In this document: positions 27,674 through 34,306 of the stretch, piece by piece
Layout: each line of letters starts with the position of its first letter
Numbering within the stretch: position 1 is the first letter of the stretch
Assembly: GCF_003286415.2 (NCBI RefSeq)
Contig: NZ_CP043450.1
Coordinates: 6,572,001 to 6,636,000 of the forward strand
Direction: 5' to 3'
From: Mucilaginibacter rubeus
GTDB lineage: Bacteria; Bacteroidota; Bacteroidia; Sphingobacteriales; Sphingobacteriaceae
Length of the DNA: 64,000 bases
Notes under the pieces: model-generated
What the model saw: the letters and a program-made list of their open reading frames with translations, nothing else
Database searches by the model: none
What the model was told of the DNA's origin: nothing
Program-made: the position numbers and the translations under genes

Positions 27674-27698
27674 CGTCATTGCGAGGTACGAAGCAATC
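27674..27698. repeat. REP-like unit
   Basis: Single copy of CGTCATTGCGAGGTACGAAG.. in the 447-bp gap between the S8 protease and aldehyde dehydrogenase genes. Confidence 0.75.
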
Positions 27699-27884
27699 CC
27701 CAATTGGCGGATCGGCTATGCACAGTGCAAAATCACTTTGTTCTTGCAGGAATGCTGTTTAAACTATTGAGTTAAATCCTTTTTTAACGGCTTCTATCAG
27801 ATATAAGTTTAATTTATTCTTTTAATTTTTTATTTATTTTCTCCCATCGGTAAATCTTGACCCTTTTATTTCAGGGCGTTTCCT

Positions 27885-27958
27885 CCGGCCGGGCTATCCG
27901 CTCATACGCCTGCAGGCATTACGCTCATGGCCGGTATCCGCTGCTATCCCTAACGCAA
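27885..27958. repeat. probable dispersed intergenic element
   Basis: The GC-rich stretch with CCGGCCGGGCTATCCGCT and later GGCCGGTATCCGCTGCTATC has internal direct and inverted similarity and no coding potential. It resembles repeated Bacteroidota intergenic elements, from memory only. Confidence 0.35.
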
Positions 27959-27972
27959 AAACAAAAAATCAT

Positions 27973-28060
27973 GTCATTGCGAGGAGGAACGACGAAGCAA
28001 TCGCACGGAAGCATGGCCGCTTTGTATAGTATGCGATTGCCACGCTTCGCTCGCAATGAC
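27973..28060. repeat. REP-like palindromic pair
   Basis: GTCATTGCGAGGAGGAACGA.. (27973-28002) faces an inverted copy GCGATTGCCACGCTTCGCTC.. (28033-28060), forming a long hairpin just past the aldehyde dehydrogenase stop codon. Confidence 0.8.
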
Positions 28061-28071
28061 AAAGAGCTGAT

Positions 28072-29613
28072 TTACAAATCGAACTTTATCCCCTGGGCTA
28101 AAGGCAACGTTTTTGAATAGTTTATAGTATTGGTTTGCCGCCTCATATAAACTTTCCATGCATCGGAGCCGGACTCTCTGCCACCGCCTGTTTCCTTTTC
28201 GCCGCCGAAAGCACCGCCAATTTCGGCGCCCGATGTGCCGATGTTAACATTGGCAATGCCACAGTCAGAACCAGCATATGACAAAAATTGTTCTGCCTCA
28301 CGCAAATTATTGGTCATAATGGCCGACGACAGCCCTTGCGGAACGCCGTTCTGCAATTCAATGGCCTCCTCAATGGTACTGTATTTTATCAGGTAAAGGA
28401 TAGGTGCAAAGGTTTCATGCTGCACTATCTCAAAATGATTTTCAACTTCGGCTATACATGGCTTTACATAACAGCCCGACTCGTAACCTGCGCCTTCCAT
28501 CTTACCACCGTCAACTACAAAATTGCCACCTTCGGCTTTACATTTTTCAATCGAGTTAAGGTATAGGGCAACAGCATCGGTATCAATCAGCGGGCCCATA
28601 TGGTTGTGCTCATTCAATGGGTTACCAATCCGGATCTGTTTATAAGCGTTAACCAGTTTTTGTTTAAAAGCGTCGTAAACACTTTCGTGAATAATGAGCC
28701 TGCGGGTACTGGTACAACGCTGCCCGGCAGTACCCACCGCCCCAAACACCGCACCGATAAGCGACATATCCAGATCGGCATTTTCGCTGATGATGATGGC
28801 ATTGTTACCGCCAAGTTCCAGCAAGCTTTTGCCAAGCCTTGCGCCAACGGCGGCACTTACAGCTTTACCCATACGGGTTGAACCTGTAGCGGAAACCAGC
28901 GGGACGCGTGTATCAGCCGCCATAAGTTCGCCAATGTTACGGTCGCCAATAACCAGGCATGAAACGCCCTCTTCAATGTTATTCTTTTTAAAAACTTCCT
29001 GTGCAATATGCTGGCAGGCAATAGCCGTCAAAGGTGTTTTCTCGGACGGTTTCCAGATGCATACATCGCCGCAAACCCAGGCCAGTAATGAGTTCCAGCT
29101 CCAAACCGCCACCGGGAAATTAAAAGCCGAAATAATGCCAACAATGCCCAGCGGATGGTATTGCTCATACATGCGGTGATCCGGACGTTCGCTGTGCATG
29201 GTTAAACCATATAGCTGGCGGCTAAGGCCAACGGCAAAATCGGCAATGTCTATCATTTCCTGTACCTCGCCAAGGCCTTCCTGCAGGCTTTTGCCCATCT
29301 CATATGATACCAAAGTACCCAAATCCTGTTTGGCGGCACGTAGCGCCTCGCCAATCTGGCGTACAATCTCACCGCGTTTAGGTCCCGGGGTTTCACGCCA
29401 GGTTTTGAACGCCTTGGCAGCTTGATCAACAGCTTGATTGTAATCTGCTTCGGTTGCCATACGTACCGAAGCTATCTTTTTACCGTCAACAGGCGATGTT
29501 ATATCTTTTACAGTGGCACCAGCGCTGCTGCCCCAGTTGCCGCCTGTACTAAAGGCTTCATTAATATCGTTTATATGTAAACGTTTTAGGATATCTGAAA
29601 TATTAGGCTCCAT
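28072..29613 (-). CDS. aldehyde dehydrogenase, ALDH7 type (aminoadipate-semialdehyde dehydrogenase-like)
   Basis: The ATG at 29613 gives MEPNISDILKRL; a TTG 18 bp upstream is less likely. The 513-residue product has the NAD-site run SAFNFPVAVWSWN, GSTRMGKAV, the catalytic-Glu motif LLELGGNNAIII and the nucleophile in GTAGQRCTSTRRLI. These match the ALDH7 (antiquitin) group, which oxidises alpha-aminoadipate semialdehyde in lysine breakdown. No other lysine genes are adjacent, so substrate is a family inference. Confidence 0.9.
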   Translation of the reverse strand: MEPNISDILKRLHINDINEAFSTGGNWGSSAGATVKDITSPVDGKKIASVRMATEADYNQAVDQAAKAFKTWRETPGPKRGEIVRQIGEALRAAKQDLGTLVSYEMGKSLQEGLGEVQEMIDIADFAVGLSRQLYGLTMHSERPDHRMYEQYHPLGIVGIISAFNFPVAVWSWNSLLAWVCGDVCIWKPSEKTPLTAIACQHIAQEVFKKNNIEEGVSCLVIGDRNIGELMAADTRVPLVSATGSTRMGKAVSAAVGARLGKSLLELGGNNAIIISENADLDMSLIGAVFGAVGTAGQRCTSTRRLIIHESVYDAFKQKLVNAYKQIRIGNPLNEHNHMGPLIDTDAVALYLNSIEKCKAEGGNFVVDGGKMEGAGYESGCYVKPCIAEVENHFEIVQHETFAPILYLIKYSTIEEAIELQNGVPQGLSSAIMTNNLREAEQFLSYAGSDCGIANVNIGTSGAEIGGAFGGEKETGGGRESGSDAWKVYMRRQTNTINYSKTLPLAQGIKFDL

Positions 29614-29852
29614 AATTGTTACTTTTGTCAAAGGTAGAAATCTTTAGGGCAAATTTTTCAGAATCACTCATCCGTTGCCTGTTGTATCCATTGCTATTAA
29701 TTATCAATGCTTTGTATTTAACAGTTGTTAACAATGTTTGAATGTTGAAAACTAAATTGCAATTTGGAAGTTAGTTGTTGTAATTTGACACTTAATAAGT
29801 CTTTACAAGGCAATTTGTCAACCTAAAGCGGATGTTCTGCAAACAAAATTGA

Positions 29853-31256
29853 ATGGAAGAAGAATTTGAATTTGGTTTTACCGAAGACCCAAAATTCTCG
29901 GTAGAACGGTACGAGGAAATGATCAGAAATCAGGACTTGTACTTTTTTGATGCCCAGGCGTTTGAGAACATTATCGACTACTACATCGAAAAGAATGATC
30001 CGGCCAGGGCATTACAGGTAGCAGAGTACGCGCGAAATCAGCACCCTTTTGCGGCAATTTTCCTGATTAAACAGGCTCAACTGCTTGTGGTAAGCAACAA
30101 AGTACCGGAGGCTTTTGCCGCGCTGGATAAAGCTGCTATGCTTGAAGCATCGGACGCGGATATCTATATCATCCGTGGTAACCTGTACGAAAGCCTGGAG
30201 CGTTATGCCGAGGCGCTGGAAAACTACGAAAAGGCCCTTGACCTTGCCGAAGAAACCGACGAGATCCTGCTGCACATTGCCTACGTTTACCAAAACATGG
30301 GCGATTACGATACTGCCATTACTTACCTTAAGCTTTGCCTTAAGCAAAACATGGAAAACCAGGATGCCCTTTACGAACTGGCTTTTTGCTACGACGTAAT
30401 GGACAACCAGCAGGAAAGCGTGCAGTTTTATCAGCAATATATCGATAACGAACCATATAGCTACGCGGCCTGGTATAACTTAGGCAACGCCTATACCAAG
30501 CTAAGCCTGTTTGAAAAAGCTATCGATGCTTACGATTATGCCATATTAATTAAGGACAGTTTTGCATCGGCCTATTTCAACAAAGGTAACGCGCTGGTTA
30601 ACCTCGAAAAATATGCCGAAGCGATAGAGGTTTACCGTCACACCTTTGAGTATGAGCAGCCCAATGCCGATACTTATTGCGCTATTGGCGAATGCTACGA
30701 AAAGCTGGAGCAAATGGATGATGCCCGTGCTTTTTACAAAAAATCGGTAAAAATGGATCCAAAGCTGGCCGATGCCTGGTTTGGGATTGGTGTTACCCTT
30801 GATTTTGAAGAGCGTTATTTTGAGGCCCTGCACTTTTACAAAAAAGCGCTCGACCTGGATATTGCCAATGCCGACTATTGGTTTGCCATAGCTGATGCCG
30901 AATATAAGCTTGGCCATTTAGATGAAGCGGAAAAAGCTTATGAGAAAGTGGTGGAGTTAAACCCGCTGGACATTGACGCCTGGTTGGACTATTCATCAAT
31001 ACTTTATGAGCAACAAAAGCTAAATGAAGCTATTGAGATCATAGCGCAGGCCATTAAAAATAACCCCGAAGCTGCCGAGCTTTACTACCGTATGGTGGCC
31101 TACCTGTTTGCTAAAGGCGAGTACAACGAAGCCCTTAACAACCTTGAGTATGCCTTAGCTGCCGACCCGGAAAAGCACTATATCCTGTTTGATTACCTGC
31201 CGCAATTGCAAAAGAATAAAGTAATTGTGGATATCATTAACAGGTATACGAAGTAA
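29853..31256 (+). CDS. tetratricopeptide repeat protein
   Basis: This 467-residue acidic protein is made of about twelve 34-residue TPR units from residue 50 to the end, for example DAWFGIGVTLDFEERYFEAL. It lacks a signal peptide and so is probably cytoplasmic. TPRs mediate protein contacts; the partner is unknown. A perfect hairpin follows 58 bp downstream. Confidence 0.9.
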   Translation: MEEEFEFGFTEDPKFSVERYEEMIRNQDLYFFDAQAFENIIDYYIEKNDPARALQVAEYARNQHPFAAIFLIKQAQLLVVSNKVPEAFAALDKAAMLEASDADIYIIRGNLYESLERYAEALENYEKALDLAEETDEILLHIAYVYQNMGDYDTAITYLKLCLKQNMENQDALYELAFCYDVMDNQQESVQFYQQYIDNEPYSYAAWYNLGNAYTKLSLFEKAIDAYDYAILIKDSFASAYFNKGNALVNLEKYAEAIEVYRHTFEYEQPNADTYCAIGECYEKLEQMDDARAFYKKSVKMDPKLADAWFGIGVTLDFEERYFEALHFYKKALDLDIANADYWFAIADAEYKLGHLDEAEKAYEKVVELNPLDIDAWLDYSSILYEQQKLNEAIEIIAQAIKNNPEAAELYYRMVAYLFAKGEYNEALNNLEYALAADPEKHYILFDYLPQLQKNKVIVDIINRYTK

Positions 31257-31261
31257 GGAGA

Positions 31262-31429
31262 GTGAATGGTTGATTGGGTTGATTAGGTGAATAGTTCTGC
31301 CTTTTAAATAAACTAAAACACGAAAGACGCACATTGTGCGTCTTTCGTGTTTTAGGAATATCAACTACCGCTATACCGCCAGAAAAGCCACATTACATTT
31401 AACTACTCACTTAATCAACCACTCACCAT
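31262..31429. repeat. GATTAGGTGAATGGTT-word inverted repeat around a terminator
   Basis: Left arm 31262-31292 and right arm 31401-31429 (ACTACTCACTTAATCAACCA and onward) belong to the same word family as 17351 and 22236. A perfect 19-bp hairpin is nested inside. Confidence 0.75.
31314..31354. terminator. perfect 19-bp hairpin after the TPR gene
   Basis: TAAAACACGAAAGACGCAC (31314-31332) pairs exactly with 31336-31354 around an ATT loop; A and T runs at the ends make it bidirectional. Confidence 0.85.
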
Positions 31430-31480
31430 AACCAACAACATGAATTTACCATGAGCTTTAAGATCATTTAACATTTGAAA

Positions 31481-31512
31481 TTTGCACATCTGCATATTTG
31501 TTGCGACCTTTG
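31481..31512 (+). promoter_or_regulatory. Bacteroidota-type promoter for the phosphosulfolactate synthase gene
   Basis: TTTG at 31481-31484 and GACCTTTG at 31505-31512, 20 nt apart; one mismatch from TAnnTTTG. Start codon at 31556. Confidence 0.5.
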
Positions 31513-31555
31513 CCTCGTTAGAACTTTTAGTTATAGGCTATAACAAATACTCACA

Positions 31556-32317
31556 ATGAACTACACTATCAATCATCTTCCCGAACGTACAGCTAAACCA
31601 CGTGATAAAGGCATTACCATGGTTATGGACAAGGGGCTTAGTTTACGCCAGGTTGAAGATTTTATTGAAGTTGGTGGCGCCTACACTGATATTGTAAAAC
31701 TGGGATGGGCTACATCATATGTTACCCCTAACCTTGAACAAAAGCTGAAACTTTACCGCGAGGCCGGGATTCCGGTTTATTTTGGCGGTACTTTGTTTGA
31801 GGCTTTTATTGTGCGTAACCAGTTTGATGACTACCGCCGTTTATTAGATAAATACCAGCTGGAACATTGCGAAGTATCTGACGGGTCCATCACCATTGAG
31901 CATGATGTAAAATGTAAATACATCAGCGAGCTGGCCAAACAGGTTACTGTAATATCTGAAGTAGGCTCAAAAGATGTTCAAAAGATCTTCGCGCCGTATA
32001 AATGGATTAAACTGATGAGTGCCGAAATTGAGGCTGGTTCATGGAAGGTTATTGCCGAAGCCCGCGAAAGCGGCAATGTAGGGATCTACCGTGATTCGGG
32101 CGAAGTACGCCAGGGTTTAGTTGATGAGATCCTGACCCAGATTCCCGAAGAAACTATCATTTGGGAAGCGCCTCAAAAGGCACAGCAGGTTTGGTTTATT
32201 AAACTGATTGGCGCCAACGTGAGCCTGGGTAACATAGCCCCTACGGATATCATTCCGTTAGAAACTTTAAGGCTGGGTATCCGCAGCGATACTTTCGACC
32301 ATTTTTTAGAGATGTAA
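31556..32317 (+). CDS. phosphosulfolactate synthase family protein (ComA-like)
   Basis: This 253-residue TIM-barrel protein has the ComA features KGITMVMDKGLSLRQVEDF, DIVKLGWATSYV, YFGGTLFEAF and SEVGSKD. ComA adds sulfite to phosphoenolpyruvate to give phosphosulfolactate, first known from coenzyme M synthesis in methanogens. In Bacteroidota a plausible use is supply of sulfonates, for example for sulfonolipids, but no partner gene is adjacent. It is the last chromosomal gene before the prophage. Confidence 0.85.
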   Translation: MNYTINHLPERTAKPRDKGITMVMDKGLSLRQVEDFIEVGGAYTDIVKLGWATSYVTPNLEQKLKLYREAGIPVYFGGTLFEAFIVRNQFDDYRRLLDKYQLEHCEVSDGSITIEHDVKCKYISELAKQVTVISEVGSKDVQKIFAPYKWIKLMSAEIEAGSWKVIAEARESGNVGIYRDSGEVRQGLVDEILTQIPEETIIWEAPQKAQQVWFIKLIGANVSLGNIAPTDIIPLETLRLGIRSDTFDHFLEM

Positions 32318-32350
32318 TTGTTGACTGATCTTAATATAACAATTAACCAC

Positions 32351-32378
32351 AGCCTCCGGAGTACTCCGGAGGCTTTTT
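32351..32378 (+). terminator. terminator after the phosphosulfolactate synthase gene
   Basis: A perfect 24-nt palindrome (AGCCTCCGGAGT and its mirror) followed by a T run. Confidence 0.9.
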
Positions 32379-32402
32379 GCTGTATAACGATGCTCTCCTT
32401 TT

Positions 32403-32530
32403 GCTGGCGCAAGCATGTAGGGCAGGGAATAAGGGCAAAGGCTGCTTGTGCCTTTTATGCTTTCTCGCTATTCCAGCGTCGAAGGCACAAGTAGCCGTCG
32501 CTCAGGCCAGCCCTACATACTTGCGCCAGC
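32403..32530. repeat. 128-bp nested hairpin element at the prophage edge
   Basis: Outer arms GCTGGCGCAAGCATGTAGGG.. (32403-32423) and its reverse complement at 32510-32530 match at 20 of 21 positions. Inner arms GGCTGCTTGTGCCTT (32440-32454) and 32482-32496 match at 14 of 15. The rest of the 32318-32692 gap holds a terminator and candidate phage end sites, with no gene. Confidence 0.8.
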
Positions 32531-32561
32531 TACAAGCCAGTAAATAAGGGGGTTAATACCA

Positions 32562-32573
32562 CTTGCAACAATT
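32562..32573 (+). promoter_or_regulatory. YTTGCWWCMATY site 1 (candidate transposase site, left end)
   Basis: CTTGCAACAATT, part of a 16-bp stretch ACCACTTGCAACAATT repeated exactly at 33733-33748. Confidence 0.45.
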
Positions 32574-32638
32574 AAGACTATAAAAAAGTCCGTTTTTTGT
32601 ACGATTAGGGCACTTTTTGAAAAATTGAAAGAATTCGA

Positions 32639-32670
32639 CTTGCTTCCATCGGTTCAATTTTGCTTCCATT
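32639..32670 (+). promoter_or_regulatory. YTTGCWWCMATY sites 2 and 3
   Basis: CTTGCTTCCATC (32639-32650) and TTTGCTTCCATT (32659-32670), spaced 20 bp, just outside the repressor gene end; they resemble subterminal transposase sites in arrangement. Confidence 0.4.
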
Positions 32671-32692
32671 TTAAATGGAGTTTTAAAGCCTT

Positions 32693-33625
32693 TTAAAGCC
32701 CGTTAATTCCACCGGGCAATATATTCCCTGCTTTAAGGATGCGCATTATTTCGGCCATGTCGGCTTCAAGGTTATTAACACGCTTGTACATATCTGTCGG
32801 ATGCTTAAATTTAAAGTTGATATGGGAAACGCCGTACCATATTTCTTGTATCTCATCTGGGTAAACCTCGTATGGCTGATACTGGTTTCTATTGTCCATT
32901 GCATCAGACTTTGCAAGTATATAACCGCGCTCTTTTACTCTATTTAACAGCCTTTTAACGATTACACCGCGGTTTTTAGTAACTAAAACGTGTACGTGAT
33001 CTTCCCGGATGTCTTCTATTTTCTCTACCCACTCCCCTATAATAATCTCTTTATCTTCTAAGGTTGGATACATGCTATCCCCGTCCAACTGAAACGCGCG
33101 GTAGGTTCTTTTATTTAAGCCCGGAAGGTTGAAAGCGGGCAGGGTTTCCATAAAATCAGGGTCGCTAAAACCTTTCAAATAACCCGCGGCCGCCCTTACC
33201 GGGACATAGAGAATATTCTCTTCCTTGTCATTGTTCACAGATATAATTCTGGGGGTCAAAAACGTAGTTGGGGGGTCAGTTGGAGGGTCGCTTTTTGCCA
33301 GCTTTGTTACACCCGAACGTTTTGTACTGTCTGGGGTATGTGCAATATATCCCGCATTTTGTGAAGCAAATTGTATACCAGTGGCGGGGGTATCGGCATC
33401 AAAAACGCCCGTTTTGATCATTTTTCCTTCCCCTGTCAGTAACCAATTAGCGCTCAAATCAGGAAAAACAGAGATTATTTTCTCTAATATATCACTACCT
33501 ACCGACCCGTTTTTCTTAATTTGTTTACCGATATACCCCGTCCCAGCCTCTAACATTTTATCAAATTTAGTGAGGCTAACTTGCTTATAATCAATAAATA
33601 ACTTAATTCTTTCGATGGTCTTCAT
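32693..33625 (-). CDS. prophage repressor with HTH and S24 (LexA-like) peptidase domain
   Basis: The 310-residue product has an N-terminal helix-turn-helix region (about residues 1-70). Its S24 domain has the Ala147-Gly148 pair in VRAAAGYL as likely cleavage site, Ser184 in QLDGDSMYPTL and Lys224 in GVIVKRLL as the catalytic dyad. By analogy with LexA and CI it would cleave itself when RecA is activated. It is divergent from the Ner-like gene across an operator region, the place of Mu c. Confidence 0.9.
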   Translation of the reverse strand: MKTIERIKLFIDYKQVSLTKFDKMLEAGTGYIGKQIKKNGSVGSDILEKIISVFPDLSANWLLTGEGKMIKTGVFDADTPATGIQFASQNAGYIAHTPDSTKRSGVTKLAKSDPPTDPPTTFLTPRIISVNNDKEENILYVPVRAAAGYLKGFSDPDFMETLPAFNLPGLNKRTYRAFQLDGDSMYPTLEDKEIIIGEWVEKIEDIREDHVHVLVTKNRGVIVKRLLNRVKERGYILAKSDAMDNRNQYQPYEVYPDEIQEIWYGVSHINFKFKHPTDMYKRVNNLEADMAEIMRILKAGNILPGGINGL

Positions 33626-33632
33626 ATGTAAT

Positions 33633-33679
33633 AGAGAAAATATTCTGTAAATGTTTTGCTAATTACAGAAAATATTCTG
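33633..33679. promoter_or_regulatory. two repressor operator copies
   Basis: AGAGAAAATATTCTGT (33633-33648) and ACAGAAAATATTCTGT (33664-33679) are near-identical; the second has perfect ACAGAA/TTCTGT arms. They are 31 bp apart, three helical turns, between the divergent repressor and Ner-like genes. Confidence 0.75.
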
Positions 33680-33681
33680 TC

Positions 33682-33705
33682 ATTTGTGTTCTTAATCGAA
33701 CACAA
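33682..33705. promoter_or_regulatory. second operator type, 9-bp inverted repeat
   Basis: TTTGTGTTC and GAACACAAA flank TTAATC, ending 4 bp before the Ner-like start codon. A different sequence from the 33633/33664 operators, so it may bind the Ner-like protein. Confidence 0.65.
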
Positions 33706-33708
33706 AAT

Positions 33709-33960
33709 ATGGATTATTCACCAGCTAATAAAACCACTTGCAACAATTTTAGCCACCCGGCTATAATGCCGATACCCGCCCGGGTTATCGCACAAATCAG
33801 CAATGTATCCGAAAGTTATGTAAAGAAACTGCGTGTAGGGAATCGGGAAGACAATAGCGAAACCGCCAAAAGAGTAAAACAGGCTGATACCCTTATGGCA
33901 GATGGTTTTGAATATCTGGTAAACGAAGTAAAATCTCTAATTAACAAAGAAGACATCTAA
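33709..33960 (+). CDS. small HTH regulator in Ner position
   Basis: An 83-residue reading frame. The recognisable part starts near a second ATG at 33766: PARVIAQISNVSESYVKKLRVGNRED reads as a helix-turn-helix. If the later ATG is used, the 16-bp repeat at 33733 is noncoding leader rather than codons. By position it corresponds to Mu Ner, which turns down early transcription. Confidence 0.65.
   Translation: MDYSPANKTTCNNFSHPAIMPIPARVIAQISNVSESYVKKLRVGNREDNSETAKRVKQADTLMADGFEYLVNEVKSLINKEDI
33733..33748 (+). repeat. exact 16-bp repeat of the left-end sequence
   Basis: ACCACTTGCAACAATT occurs at 32558-32573 and here, 1,175 bp apart, next to the operators. It contains YTTGCWWCMATY site 4. Confidence 0.7.
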
Positions 33961-33964
33961 AAAA

Positions 33965-34279
33965 ATGAAAAAAGTCTTATTAATCAGCTTATTACTGCCA
34001 TTTGCAGCTAAAGCACAGCAGAAACCACTTACAGACACAGAGTATTTAAACCAGCAACATTACACCTATGTGAGGGTTGGGAAAGACTACAGTTATAAAT
34101 CTATCATTGATACAATCCCGGTAATTGTTTGTGATCGCAATGTGCCTCGTAGAGTTTACAAGGTTCTTGCAACGTTGTATAGTTATACTAATCCAAATGG
34201 GAAACCAATATCTACAGAGTTTTTTCTCTGCGAAGATCGTAAAACCCGCATGGCTACCCCCGGCCAGATCAGTAAATAA
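33965..34279 (+). CDS. small secreted protein encoded between ner and transposase
   Basis: This 104-residue product has a clear type I signal peptide, MKKVLLISLLLPFAAKA, then QQKPL. The mature part has two cysteines and no known domain. It starts 4 bp after the Ner-like gene in the early operon, where Mu has no exported protein. A role at the envelope, such as exclusion of other phages, is a guess from position and signal peptide. Confidence 0.65.
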   Translation: MKKVLLISLLLPFAAKAQQKPLTDTEYLNQQHYTYVRVGKDYSYKSIIDTIPVIVCDRNVPRRVYKVLATLYSYTNPNGKPISTEFFLCEDRKTRMATPGQISK

Positions 34280-34306
34280 TCCTTGCAAAAACCCCCAGAT
34301 TAATCA

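Noticed and set aside
27857..28120. 87-codon plus-strand frame in the S8/ALDH gap
   Set aside because: Composed of REP-like repeats and the antisense of the ALDH gene end.
32403..32530. CRISPR repeat
   Set aside because: Inverted arms only, no regular direct repeats or spacers; no cas genes in the window.
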